Positions 44,324 through 54,816 are shown, numbered from the stretch's first letter. The stretch: 64,000 nucleotides of DNA from Curvularia sp. ZM96 (GCA_022457065.1 JAJGBQ010000005.1:4030001-4094000), one strand, 5' to 3'. A program made the numbers and translations. Notes: generated by a model from the sequence alone, not told the origin.

Positions 44324-44562
44324 TTTGCGAACACCCTTAGGTGCTATCACGCGGCTGAGTAGTGCCAGTGTTGTTAATAGAAGCTTGGAGGAAGTGTGTG
44401 CCTAGGGCTGTGTTGTGAGATCCGTTAATATCGCACTCTTATTGGCTATTCTCGGCTCGCAGAGTTTCTCGTCATGAAGTGAGGGGCGTTAGTCACGTAG
44501 ACGTCACATAATTCTATTGGTAACTATCTACACCTAGTCAGCATAATTTATAACTATGAACC

Positions 44563-45054
44563 CTAATACTCCACAGTCCACCCTCGATGATATGTGTACC
44601 CATTCTTGCAGACCATGAGCGCGTCATCAAATTGTACATCTTTTTGGAAGTCGAACACTTTGTTGCCACAATCAAGTACTGGTGGACCTTTTCGGCCGTT
44701 GCCCTTGACTAAACAATGCCATTTTTGGTGGGACGGATAGGCCCCTGGCCATGTCTCTTCGGGTGGATAGGGTGGATTTGTGAGTGAGTATCTATCCTTG
44801 TCATCGCCTTTAAATATCTCTGCATTCGACATTCGAACGAAATCAAACCGATCATAGTCGCAGGGGTTTACTGCAATGCCTTGAGGGCTGGTCCACACCG
44901 ACCACACATATCCACTTTTTTTACCATAGAAGATTTGGATCGAGCGTTTCGCTGTTTCACGTGACTGCAAGTCCGTATCCGCATTCATAGCAGGCTGCGC
45001 TGTGACCAAGGCAGCGAGAGTCACTATAAGAAGATTTGGACGAGACAAGATCAT
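44563..45054 (-). CDS. Small secreted protein, effector-like
   Basis: A single exon of 163 aa. Residues 1-19 are a signal peptide (MILSRPNLLIVTLAALVTA). A Lys-Arg pair near residue 37 (TAKRSIQIF) could be a Kex2 cleavage site. The mature part has four Cys (NPCDYD, WHCLVKG, LDCGNK, MVCKNG), enough for two disulfides, and many aromatic residues. It has no membrane segment or known catalytic motif. It borders the AT-rich repeat region at 45.1-46.6 kb, a setting common for fungal effector genes. An effector role is inferred only from size, secretion, Cys and location. Confidence 0.75.
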   Translation of the reverse strand: MILSRPNLLIVTLAALVTAQPAMNADTDLQSRETAKRSIQIFYGKKSGYVWSVWTSPQGIAVNPCDYDRFDFVRMSNAEIFKGDDKDRYSLTNPPYPPEETWPGAYPSHQKWHCLVKGNGRKGPPVLDCGNKVFDFQKDVQFDDALMVCKNGYTYHRGWTVEY

Positions 45055-45276
45055 GATGGCGCAGGTAGAGAAGTTTTAATATTAGAACCCCTTGCTTGTG
45101 TGTGTTCGGTTCTTTCTGACACAGCTGCCGGAACTCCTCTATACTACCGCATATAGCATGCTTTTATAGTCAGTCTATCTTATTGCCTTAGCTTACGATA
45201 TGGGGGTTATGATTTATCGCATTTATGAGTATACATCACAAGATTGTAGAGGTCGCAATTATGGTATTGCTTACTG

Positions 45277-45340
45277 ATAAGTAGCTCACCTATAAGCAGC
45301 TCACATATAAGCAGCTCACCTATAAGCAGCTTACCTATAA
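45277..45340 (+). repeat. Tandem 15-bp repeats ATAAGCAGCTCACCT (four units)
   Basis: Four consecutive 15-bp units at 45277, 45292, 45307 and 45322 vary at two or three positions (GTAGC/GCAGC, CACCT/CACAT/TACCT). The unit resembles the tandem motif inside the pogo TIR at 52.4 kb (ATAAGCGAGCTGATCACCC) with small deletions. Confidence 0.8.
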
Positions 45341-45707
45341 GTGTTACAAACAAGCGAAACTGCTTATGCTGGCAAGGTTGTAATTAGTTTTAAGGAATAC
45401 GGTATAGTAGTGCTACGCCCGCGGACCTACAAGTCCTTCTTAACTACGCTGTATGTTATGTGACTAATCGTACGCGATTAATACTATCATCGTCTATAAT
45501 TAGAATATCTACTTAATATATTGTAATAGGTATTAAGATCTTATAGTTTAGTGTGTTCAATTTATTTAGTTACGCGTATAAGTACAATACATATAATCTA
45601 CTTACTAGATCTTTGTTTATTGCATCCTGCCGCTTCATCCGCGAAAACTAACTACCTATAGTCTTGACCCTAAGATCTGTTCTTATTTAAGATACCTACT
45701 CTTGATA

Positions 45708-45737
45708 ATAAGCAGCTTACCTATAAGTAGCTTACTA
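45708..45737 (+). repeat. Second cluster of the 15-bp motif (two units)
   Basis: Two further units of the same motif in the same orientation, 371 bp beyond the first cluster. A weaker trace (AATAAGCGACGCAGC) follows. Confidence 0.7.
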
Positions 45738-46600
45738 CATGAATAAGCGACGCAGCGGCGGCTTTTTTAATGGCAACAACAAAGCACAAGCAAGCGGACT
45801 TAGACAATGGGGTAAAAGTTAACAATATATTAGCTAATAAGGTGGAATGGTTTTAGCGGCAGTGCTAACTTGTGATGACAAGGGTCCAACACACTGCGGA
45901 AGAGGAAAACTAAACTAAAAAAAAACTGCGACAGCGGAGCTCTAGCTAGAATCAAACAGCGCTAGGGTCACGGGCGGAACTGCTTACGTTTACAAGCCAG
46001 TAACTAATTGGCTCGTAGGGATGCGGGTTGGAAAGCTGTGTTGCAAGCTTTTCCTACCCCTTTGCAATCAAGCGACTGCATGTATGCCTAGGGTTAGTGG
46101 CAGGGTAAGATAGAAGGACAATGTAAATAATTGACACACAATGAACTTTTATTCAGGTGGGTAGCCAGTTAAATAATTAAGTAAATCTGTTTAGGTGAGA
46201 TACGTAGTTAGTTATTTGTCTGCTTCTTGATACCAAAATGCTACTAGGTCAGGAGGGATATGTGTAGATCGAGATAGTATATCAGAGCGAAGCAAACACG
46301 TTGATTTTACGCGTATGGGTGCGCATGAAGGATAGGATTTAGGATTGAGGGTTGGAGAGGCCAGAGTTAAGCCCTACCTAAGCGCAACCCTTATAGTGGG
46401 CATGGGGAACACCTAGTGGAAGCTGAGGAGCCTGCTGCCAATTCTATAACTTTTACAACCGTATGTACTCCAAGCACGACAGATATGCATACTGTGTTTG
46501 GTGACAGTGGTTGCGCCACTTATGCAAATGAGATGTCAACCACTCACTTAAACTGATGACGCACACGAGTCAGTAAGCAGTTTGAGGGATGCGGCTTAGC

Positions 46601-47880
46601 TCACGGTGCCGCCATCTGCCCTACACTCCCATGCACTTGGGGAGATTCATGTACTTGGTGTGCTTGCTGCTCCTCCTCGTCCTGAGACCACCATTCGTCT
46701 TCCAGTAGCCCTTTTGCTGTTGGGCGATCTCGCCAATCAAGTTTCATAATCTTCTGTATGAATTTGTTGTCCGTGCGGCTTACATCTTTTACTGTGACTC
46801 GCGAAAAGTGTGTTGTCTTAGCCTTAGGGATTTTCTTCATGATCCTCAAGATGTTTAGCACCGCTTCCTCGTCTGCGATTTCCGCATATTTGGCTGGGAA
46901 AGGACCAAACCACTTGAACTGCTCTTCGACAACCTCGTCTATGTATCCTTTATCATGGCGCTTTAGTTCTTCAGGGTGGAAGAGGGTGAAGTAGCCGCCA
47001 TAGATCAGGCTGATCAGCTATGGGTTTTCATTAGCTTTTCTCTCATAGCCGTGATTGCAGTAGGACTGAGACGCACCATAGCACCGAAAGACCATATATC
47101 GGTTGCGGTGTTCCACGGCAGGTGCATAAGAACCTCCGGGCTCGTCCAAATCGGTGCCCCGACAATGGTGCCAGTTATAGCCCGTTCCGAGTCAGCAGGA
47201 ACGCATCCATTTAGGTCGCCCAGCTGGACTTCGGAAAAGCGCATGTCGCCTTCTTTTAGGTTGACAAAGACGTTATGGGGCTTGACGTCTGAGCCTTGCG
47301 TTAGTCACATAGAATTTGCCCCTAGTCCGAGGTGGTCTTCATACCTGTGTGCACGAACCCATCTCCATGTAACATCTTCAGTGCCTCAAGTACACATCGT
47401 AACACGTATCGAAGTTCCTTCCTATTTAACTTCTTCGAAATAGAAGCATCCCAAAGATCTGATTGCAAGTGTCTCAAGACAATAGTCCGAGGGACGTTTG
47501 GCTCGATCACATCGATCAGAGGTCGGAGGTACGGGGTGCGGTGCTGGAATCTCGCGAGAACACTTCTTTCGTTCTGAATGTTCTGGTGACCTAAGCCGCT
47601 GTTGATCACTACAGACTGCTGCAAATCATTTCTAGAAATTGTAAGCCTTTGTGGTCAAAGTTCAATGCTCTCTACTTACTTTGCAAACCACACATTATTC
47701 TGAATTTCTTTTGCAAGCGTGTAATTGCCAGCACGGCCCTTGAGAACTTGGCCGATTCGAAACAACGAAGACGTAGAACCAGGCTCAATCTTTAGGACAG
47801 ATTACAAATGGATTGACTATGGCTGAGACAATAGTAGCGATTAGAAGGTGGAAAAAAAAGGTTAGTTGTGGTAGCGACAT
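46601..47880 (-). CDS. Protein kinase-like gene with frameshifted 5' end (possible pseudogene)
   Basis: Four exon parts are clear: 47786-47680, 47631-47345, 47288-47077 and 47017-46601 (341 codons including the stop). Introns of 48, 56 and 59 bp have good branch sites. The domain contains VRFAK-type N-lobe remnants (YTLAKEIQNNVWFAK), a catalytic loop HTDVKPHNV, DLNG in place of DFG, and GAPIWTSPEVL followed by TDIWSFGAM. The C-terminus is acidic and Gln-rich. Upstream, an ATG at 47880 opens a frame reading NPFVICPKD that ends one base before the EPGSTSS frame. Two more frame changes would be needed to keep an alternative SNRYYC reading. This suggests small indels around 47788-47860, one of them in a run of eight A. 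Either the gene is decaying or the true first exon lies elsewhere. Confidence 0.6.
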
Positions 47881-48274
47881 TTGTCCCACTTCCTAAACAG
47901 ACAACCAACGACGCTAGCGGACCACATCTAGGGCCTCTCGAAATCCGCCTGACTGCTAAAAACGCTAAGAATATGCATTGAATAGATAACAATCAAAGTA
48001 AATAATTCACCTTCACTTTGGGAAATATACAAGGAGTGTGAACGATCTGTACAAACGGACAGTTTACGATGAGTCATCCGCATTCACCGTCAGAGATTTG
48101 TTCTCACTTTCACTTTCCGTAGTCACCTTTAAATGGCCGTATTTGGCTTCAAAAACTCATCTGTTTGACTTTGCTTCAACCAGTTCCTTCCTATACCCTA
48201 TATATCTTCTTACCCTTAAATCTCCTAAGCATCCATCAATATATTCAAAATCCTCTCCCGAGTCTTCATTGATC
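47881..48274. promoter_or_regulatory. Divergent interval, no gene seen
   Basis: The 394 bp between the kinase-like gene and a small plus-strand gene hold no convincing coding sequence. Confidence 0.3.
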
Positions 48275-48702
48275 ATGTCGATAGTCAGTGCGATCACGGA
48301 AACTAACACCTCTCACGCCCCGAAGAAATCGTGCGGAAGCAAGGAAACGTTCTTGTAACTTCGCTGGAAGCCTGGTCTGGCAAGCTTCCCCAAGGTACCA
48401 AGGAGGTTTGTTCCAAGTATCTAATTGAGTGCCGTCTATTGTTTTTGTTCAAAAGCTTACCATAATACAGAATGCCTCCATACAGCAGTGCCGTCGATAC
48501 CCGCGAACATTTCACTGCTTGGTGTTACAAAGAAAATGGAACAGTCTCCGTCATTCACATTCCGGCTGCCGAGAGGGCCATCTCGGTGTATCAGGCTGAG
48601 AGCAGTACCGCGGCCACAAGTGATCAGCCCGGAAACGATAGCATGACGAGGGGCGATCAGGCTGGTCACGATAATGTGACCGATACGGATAACACCAAGT
48701 AA
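48275..48702 (+). CDS. Small hypothetical protein, 5' structure uncertain
   Basis: The secure part is a coding block at about 48331-48416 reading QGNVLVTSLEAWSGKLPQG, joined by an intron at 48417-48470 (GTATCT donor, ATACAG acceptor, phase 2) to MPPYSSAVDTREHFTAWCYKENGTVSVIHIP and a hydrophilic tail ending NTK. The start is doubtful. An ATG at 48275 is in another frame, but a short intron at 48284-48339 with a perfect ACTAAC branch site would restore phase, giving about 106 aa. No domain is recognised. The composition of the conserved-looking core argues for a real gene; the 5' model does not have strong support. Confidence 0.4.
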
Positions 48703-49679
48703 TAGCAAGTCTGCTATAAGGAATCTAGCTCGAAAGGCTTGTTCGGCTGTTTTCTTCACTTTCTTCCCTTGTCTTCCTTCACTCTGCTTCCTTCTTTGCT
48801 GGTTTCCCCATGCTTGTATATACTTTGCTAGTTTTTCTTTTTCTTTGTTTTCTATTTACTGATCGATGAGCAAGCTGACTACTGGGCAAACTAGTTGCCT
48901 GGTAAGCTACTTGCTTTCGTGGATCTCTTTCTCCTATCCGTGTATAACACCTGAAGATCGACTGTAATTAGCTTAGTCTCTCTTTTTCGGCATCAAATAA
49001 ATCTCCTCTCTTGTACTTGGAGTTCCTGTGCCATGTCTACGTGAAGTCACCCACATACCAAAACTCTCTTGTTTTGGATTGTTGATTTCGTATCTGTAAA
49101 TGTCACAGGTAAATAAGTCGAATGCTGTACAATTTCCAAGTTCTTATGATGTTAGGCATATCAGATTTAGGCGCGAGACCGTAGTCTATGAACAAGATGC
49201 ACTGTCTATCACTTGCTGTGGCAACTACGCGGCCACAACTCATTGTACAGACTAGGAAGCCAGGTCGTATACCACTATGCTATGTTGAGCCTCGGTCTTT
49301 GCCCACTTGCCCGTCTCATGAAGTTTATTTAAAGAAAGGTTAATAGAATACTTTCAATAATTTTTCAAAATTTCCATAAAACCAACACTATATACGCCAC
49401 AGTCTACTATCCATCACTCGTATGCTGTTCAAAAGAATCAATATTGCACACACCGCAAGAAACAGCCGTCATCTCACTCTGGCAAATACAGATGTTGCCA
49501 AAGTCAATCTGAATATCGAGCGCGCCGCACTCCACTCACGCTAAAAGACATACAACAAGTCTCAAATAGATCTATAAACACAGTATCCGGACGGCTGCAC
49601 GTAGTTGCCGCAGTGCGTTTGCTGCCAGCACAAGCATCTACACAAAAACTATTCACACAAAGCATCTTGACAAAAGCGC
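48703..49679. other. Intergenic region between convergent genes
   Basis: About 1.0 kb with pyrimidine-rich tracts at 48750-48860 and AT-rich sequence at 49320-49400. No gene or RNA was recognised. Confidence 0.35.
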
Positions 49680-51299
49680 CTACACGATATTCTTCCCCAA
49701 CACTTTTGCCTTCATCTGCTTCGCCTTACTCATATCCCAATACCACTTCAACGATGTGTGCACCTCCGTCATAATCGCAAACGTAAGCAGCAGCACGGGC
49801 AACGCTATCGCCCAATAGACCCAGCCTTTGCGTTCTCCAGGCAAGAAATCATCCGTCATGGAGAATATCGCCGCAATCGTCGACAAAGGCACAAACACCA
49901 TTGTCAAATTGGTAATTCGCGCAAGACTCAGCGCGTTCCTATTCGCCGCCTGCGCCTCCTGCATAGACGTGAATTGGAGGTAAGACTGCAAAAAGGCATC
50001 CGACATGCCAATGACTTTACCGCAAAGCTCCTGCACCGCGAGCCACCCGTCTCGTTCCCACTCCGGGACGTCTGCAGCGCCAGTACGATGCAAGCCTAGG
50101 ACTTCAAAGTGCTCTTTTGCCTCGGACATGACGATGCCCATGTTGAATTTGGAGTTGACGACGAAGCCAAAGATCTCGTGGTGCCAGCTGCTGAGTACGC
50201 CTTCGCCAAACTCGCGCAGGTAGTCGCACCGGTTCGTGTGCAAAATGGCGGTGCGTGGATTCTCCTGCAGACGCAGCATATTGAGAATACGACGGCGCAG
50301 GAAGTGCAGGAAGTAGCATAGTGCAAGTCTGCGTGCGACATTGGTACAGTTCCGCGGGTTGACAGCGTGGGCAGGCAGATCTGGCTCGAGCGATATGATG
50401 TCGTCGAACAGGCAGTCGTAGTTGGGACGCTGCCAGGTACCAGACCATTTTGCGGGATCAGGCGGCAGGATCTCGAGGTCGGTGAAATATGGGTCCAGAC
50501 AGTCCATTCGAGAATAGGCACGTTCTTGTGAATCGTGGTCTACGGCAAGATCACAGCCGTTTGTGACCGACTTCACTATTTCGCGGATGGGTGGATCGAC
50601 TATAAGAACCGCTAGACGTGGTCAGCAGGGTGTCTGTAGACTAGCAGTCATAGTAGCCGTACAATCCCACGACCCGTCGCTCCTCTCTCCTGACGTCCAA
50701 AAAGACAAGGCGTGGTAGCTTTTCGGTTGATCGAAGATCGGGCCTTTGGGATCGTAGCAATATACATGGCGCTGGACGTTGGAGTCATATCGGAACACAT
50801 TTCCGTGCACCTCTGCATCAGCTTCGATGCGTACCGGCTGCGTGCTCGCATATCGGATGACGAAGTTTCTCTCTGCGTACCGACGAAACGGATTGCGGTG
50901 GTTAAATTCTGGGGTCGCGGGGTCGGCCCAGTGAGAAGCAAAGAAACTCGGAGGGATACGCAGCTGGGCACCAAGCACTTCCATGTAATTCAAAGCAACA
51001 TCTTCCACTACAAAGAGTCTCTTTCGCGGCCCAGTCTGCTCTTCAAAATGGGCCTGGAGGTCTTGAGAACACTTGAAGATTTCTGGTTCGAGTACTTCAT
51101 CGTCGCAGTATTCAATCACTGCCACTCTGCCCCTTTCCCGTTCGCACGGCGTCTGGGATCGTAGGTTGCGCAGGAACTTTGGGAACAGCCAACGAAGCTG
51201 TAAGTCGATCAGCTCATCGTATGCCTCGCGCGAATCCTTGTCGCAAAACGTCGACGACCTGTCGTTCCAGGCATCTGCTGGTAATTGTTGCTCGTCCAT
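49680..51299 (-). CDS. CorA-like membrane protein without the GMN signature
   Basis: Two exons (51299-50663 and 50611-49680; 51-bp intron, CTGAC branch site, phase 1) give 522 aa. A large N-terminal cytosolic part of about 430 residues contains conserved-looking patches (RLFVVEDVALNYMEVLGAQL; VQRHVYCYDPKGP). Long helices ending in FTSMQEAQAANRNALSLARITNLTMVF lead into transmembrane helix 1 (VFVPLSTIAAIFSM). After the short turn MTDDFLPGERKG comes helix 2 (WAIALPVLLLTFAIM) and a basic tail. This is the CorA/MIT topology, but the loop lacks the GMN triplet needed for Mg2+ selectivity in classical CorA. Transport is therefore uncertain. Such GMN-less relatives are abundant in filamentous fungi. 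Confidence 0.85.
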
Positions 51300-51583
51300 T
51301 GTCGATACCTCGCATTTTTGAAAAGTTCAGGGTTTCGGGAATCTAAAAATATTGGGCTTATATGTCGAAGTACGTTGGCCCAGACAATGTGGAGGGGCGA
51401 GACCCCCTGTTCAGCTGAATGTGGTGACACATCCGTCTTATTGGCTCTATGAACACTCGGCAAGGCGAGCATGCATATCGGCTGCGGAAACTCGTATCCA
51501 GCACAACGGGCGTTCCTAAACCAGCCTCGCGGCCGAGATGAGGGGTTTGAGTGTACTGGCAGCTGCCCCTCCTATTACACCTA

Positions 51584-52318
51584 TTAACACGCTTGTTCCC
51601 GTCGCCACTTCAAGTATGGCTTAAGTTCCTTGTCCATTGGTACTACCCTCTTCCACTCTGGCTCAATACCATCCATACCCTCTACACCTCTTAGTCTATC
51701 CCTGTAGAAGATCCGATAGCTGTCGAGTGCATACGCCCCCATTCCCGGCAGATGAGCAATTTCCCAACCCTCGCGCTCGTCATCGGGTCCTAGTACCTCT
51801 CCTGGCTTGACATCCGCGCCACATCCATGGTTTGGGTAGTGTAACCTTCTGTATCTTCGTTCTTTACATGGTGGCGCAGCAAGCCAGGCATCTGCCAAGG
51901 CTATCAGTCTAGTGGCCCGGATTCTATGCAGACCTATGGGCTGTAGCATGTTGATTAAGTCCTGCAGCGGCGCCTCCGATAGCTCAGTTGGAGATGGATA
52001 GGCAGATAGCAGTTCGAAAAGTACCGGGCGTGCCATATTGCCACGGGTCTGGTTCCAGAGAATGGCCTGGACTACCAAGGCATACAGACTATCACAGATT
52101 CGCTCCTGGATGAGGCCGTACTTGGCTGGTTGGAGAACAAGGCTGAGCCCTGATGGTTGTGATATTGTTCGGGGATGATCATTTCTGTCGACTCTGGTGA
52201 TTGATGTGGAAGATGTCTTTTCTTTTCGCGAAGACGAGGCGTGTTGGGCGATTTTTGGTTTACGGGTTTGGACCGAAGGTTTGTTTCGATGACTCCGTGT
52301 AGTTACTGGCATAATCAA
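51584..52318 (-). CDS. HhH-GPD DNA glycosylase, MBD4-like
   Basis: A single exon of 244 aa. The first 70 residues are basic, Ser/Thr-rich and probably disordered. The glycosylase domain starts near LIQERICDSLYALVVQAILWNQT (the helix that opens MBD4/EndoIII-type domains). It has a helix-hairpin-helix LPGMGAYALDSYRIF whose Asp would be the catalytic residue, and no C-terminal FeS Cys cluster, as in MBD4. MBD4-type enzymes remove T or U from G mispairs, including those made by 5-methylcytosine deamination. A direct link to RIP is not shown. Start at 52318 (MIMPVTTRS) or at 52312. A pogo transposon begins 44 bp upstream of this start, so the native promoter may be displaced. Confidence 0.88.
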   Translation of the reverse strand: MIMPVTTRSHRNKPSVQTRKPKIAQHASSSRKEKTSSTSITRVDRNDHPRTISQPSGLSLVLQPAKYGLIQERICDSLYALVVQAILWNQTRGNMARPVLFELLSAYPSPTELSEAPLQDLINMLQPIGLHRIRATRLIALADAWLAAPPCKERRYRRLHYPNHGCGADVKPGEVLGPDDEREGWEIAHLPGMGAYALDSYRIFYRDRLRGVEGMDGIEPEWKRVVPMDKELKPYLKWRREQAC

Positions 52319-52362
52319 ATAGTATCAAAGATATTCAAATTACAAATTCCAAGTATAACATA

Positions 52363-52420
52363 ACGTAGTTCATAAGCGAGCTGATCACCCAAGCGAGCTG
52401 ATCACACCCCACCAGCGCGT
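52363..52420 (+). repeat. Left terminal inverted repeat of the pogo element
   Basis: 58 bp starting ACGTAGTTCATAAGCGAG, an exact reverse complement of 54151-54208, with an internal 17-bp tandem duplication. Confidence 0.95.
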
Positions 52421-52425
52421 CGACG

Positions 52426-54090
52426 TTGACACTACAACGCGTTATGTCGCAACAACGCGATCATCAATTAACTTATCCTGAATCAGATCTTCAACTTGCT
52501 CTTTCTGATGTCCAATCACAACGTGTTCAAAGCCAAAGACGTGCTGCCTCTATCTATAACGTGCCTCAAAGTACTCTATCTACTCGACGTGCTGGAATAC
52601 GCCCTCGACGCGACTGCGAAGCAAATTTAAAGCGCCTAAACAAGCTAGAAGAGGAGGCTATAGTTGAGAGTATTCTTGAAGAGTCTGCGCGAGGATTTGC
52701 GCCTACAAAGCCTGACGTTCGAGCTATGGCTGATAAACTATTGCATGAGCGAGGGAGCAACCCTGTTGGCAAGAACTGGGTTGATAACTTTGTTAAGCGA
52801 ACTCCTGAGCTCCGTACGCGCTGGAGCCGTCCCTATGATCACCAGCGAGCCGCCTGCGAGGACCTAGCGGCTATCCAGCGCTGGTTCGACTTAGTCTAGA
52901 GGATGAAGTAGAAGTGGGGTATTGTAGACGATGATATCTACAACTTTGACGAAACTGGCTTTATGATGGGCAAGATTTTATTATAGTTAGTTGTCACAAG
53001 CTTAGAGGGATATGGCAAAAAGAAGCGGGTACAGCCAGGCAACCGTGAGTGGGTTACTGTAATCTAAGGCGTGGGCGCGACGGGTCGCCGGATACCACTC
53101 TTCGTTGTCTTTGCGGGCAAGGTGCTTATCAACGTCTGGTTTAAAGACTTACCTGCTGACTGGGTTCTTGAAGTCAGTCCTAATGGCTGGACGAATAATT
53201 AGCTTAGTCTTGCCTGGTTGGAGCACTTTGATACCCATACAAAGAGGCATACTGTGGGTGGGTATTGACTGCTTATTATTGATGGCCATGAGAGCCACTG
53301 CTCCGTCGATTTTCAAGATCTTTGTAAGGAGAAGAATATTATTCTTATCTGTATGCCTGCGCACTCGTCTTACCTATTGCAGCCCCTTGACGTCGCCTGC
53401 TTCTCGCCGTTGAAGCGCAAGTATGGCGACGCTGTTTCAGGCTTGGCACGCAACCGCACCCACTATATCAGCAAGGAGACCTTCCTGCCAGCCTTTAAGA
53501 CTGCTTTTGAGCAGTCTATTACGAAGGAGAATATCCAAGCTGGCTTTAGAGGCGCTGGTCTAGTCCTACACGACCCATAGGCTGTGCTATCTAAGCTTGA
53601 CGTAGTGGTGTAGACACCATATCAATCACCGCGACGGGTAGCCGCCTGGGAGGCGCAGACACCACGCAACGCGCGCGAGGTTGAGGCTCAAATTGGTCTT
53701 ATTCAAGAGAGCGTGAGAAAACGCCGTGGGTCTTCTGCCAATTCACTCACCGAGCAGATCGCGCAGCTGAGTAAAGGGCTCAGCAAATGGCACATAAAAT
53801 GGTGCTTCTGACAGAGAAAATTACTACTCTTTAAGCGGCTCTAGATGAATTAAACAAGCGTAAGAGCCGTAAGCGGCGATACGTACGGACAGAAGAGACT
53901 CTTACTGTAGGCGAAGTTTAAGAAGTATTGGCTGAACAGGCGGGTAGTAGTCGTGGTGATGGTGAGAGTGCGTCGAAGAGGGTTCGAGGAGAGAGGCGGT
54001 GCGGGCGTTGCAAGCAGACTGGACACAACGCTCGTACCTGCGCAGTTGAGATAGATAGTGCAAGTGATAGTAGCGATTCTGATAATTAAT
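52426..54090 (+). pseudogene. Pogo transposase, inactivated by stop codons and a frameshift
   Basis: One frame from 52426 (or ATG 52444) encodes an N-terminal HTH_psq-type and a CENP-B-type helix-turn-helix (RDCEANLKRLNKLEEEAI; NWVDNFVKRTPELRTRW). A DDE domain follows with IYNFDETGF, LIIDGHESH and SYLLQPLDVACFSPLKRKYG. Eight in-frame stops interrupt it (six TAG, one TAA, one TGA), the first at 52897. Near 53780 the frame shifts by one base into a C-terminal region with a CCHC-like zinc knuckle (CGRCKQTGHNARTC) that ends at about 54090 and contains two more stops. Nearly all stops are one C-to-T or G-to-A change from Gln, Arg or Trp codons, the pattern RIP leaves. No functional transposase can be made. 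Confidence 0.92.
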
Positions 54091-54150
54091 TTAGTATATC
54101 GTAATACTTTATCGACTATGATAAAAGACTGTGATAACGTCTTGACTTTA

Positions 54151-54208
54151 ACGCGCTGGTGGGGTGTGATCAGCTCGCTTGGGTGATCAGCTCGCTTATG
54201 AACTACGT
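54151..54208 (-). repeat. Right terminal inverted repeat of the pogo element
   Basis: 58 bp ending TATGAACTACGT, an exact inverted copy of the left terminus. Confidence 0.95.
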
Positions 54209-54210
54209 TA

Positions 54211-54816
54211 TATCAGCATAGTTATTTGGCCTTTGATGATGAATCAAGTCCGTCAACGCTAGTACCTGAGCATGTACTACGTCATCGAAATGTCTCTAGC
54301 ACCCTGAAGATCGCAACAACTACAGCACAAGACGTACTTATGACAATGAGCCTTGGATAAATTCACAAAACAGTCTACAACACATCCCCAGCCGAATTAT
54401 GGATCCAAAAACTCACAACATGACGTGCACCACATTCGGTCCTATTCGCACCACGCATCCAGCCTCCACCACCTTAGTGCGGCTGACGATCGCGATCGCA
54501 ATCGGAGCAACGCCCAGCCATGTTTTTTTCCAAAAACGCTCTTCAACTTCCCATCAAGCTTTCCTGTGCCGAAAGAAATGAGGCTATCCGACCAGCATCA
54601 TCCCAATTCCATCTTGCGCCCTTAGCCCCCACCCCACCACCGTTTAGCTTTTGCCGCAACAAGCATAGAGCCTGCGCGCATACCCACATCCTAAACACTA
54701 CCCGCATCGGCATCTCTCGGAACGTCATCAGCGCTGATTTCCCTCCAACCTCCAAATGCCATCTCTTTTTTCGTGAAAAACCCCCCCACTCCAAGAAAAG
54801 AGAGTGAGCTAGTAGT
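54211..54816. promoter_or_regulatory. Interval between pogo element and atg22
   Basis: The 606 bp before the atg22 start contain overlapping His/Ser-rich short ORFs typical of C/A-rich sequence, not supported as genes. They should hold the atg22 promoter and possibly the original upstream region shared with the glycosylase gene before the transposon inserted. Confidence 0.35.

Larger units (their letters stand above)
45055..46600. other. AT-rich repeat-bearing region without genes
   Basis: About 1.5 kb, strongly AT-rich at 45440-45720, with stops in all frames. It carries two clusters of a 15-bp iterated motif, listed separately. No transposase coding was recognised. A short open stretch at about 45770-45840 starting ATGGCAACAACAAAG closes quickly. 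Confidence 0.5.
52361..54210 (+). mobile_element. Complete pogo-type (Tc1/mariner) DNA transposon with TA target duplication
   Basis: The element spans 52363-54208 (1846 bp), bounded by a TA on each side (52361-52362 and 54209-54210). Its 58-bp terminal inverted repeats (52363-52420 and 54151-54208) are identical base for base. Each TIR contains a 17-bp motif twice in tandem (AAGCGAGCTGATCACCC, then AAGCGAGCTGATCACAC), a likely transposase-binding pair. The internal region encodes a degraded DDE transposase. Size, TA duplication and domain order match fungal Fot1/pogo elements. Confidence 0.95.

Noticed and set aside
51970..52035. tRNA-like signals (TAGCTCAGTTGG and GTTCGAAA) suggesting a tRNA gene
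   Set aside because: They fall inside the glycosylase coding region and the flanks do not form an acceptor stem; taken as coincidence.
44563..54810. A compartment of CRISPR-like or phage-like repeats
   Set aside because: The repeats are short tandem motifs and transposon ends in a eukaryotic genome, with no spacer pattern or associated genes.
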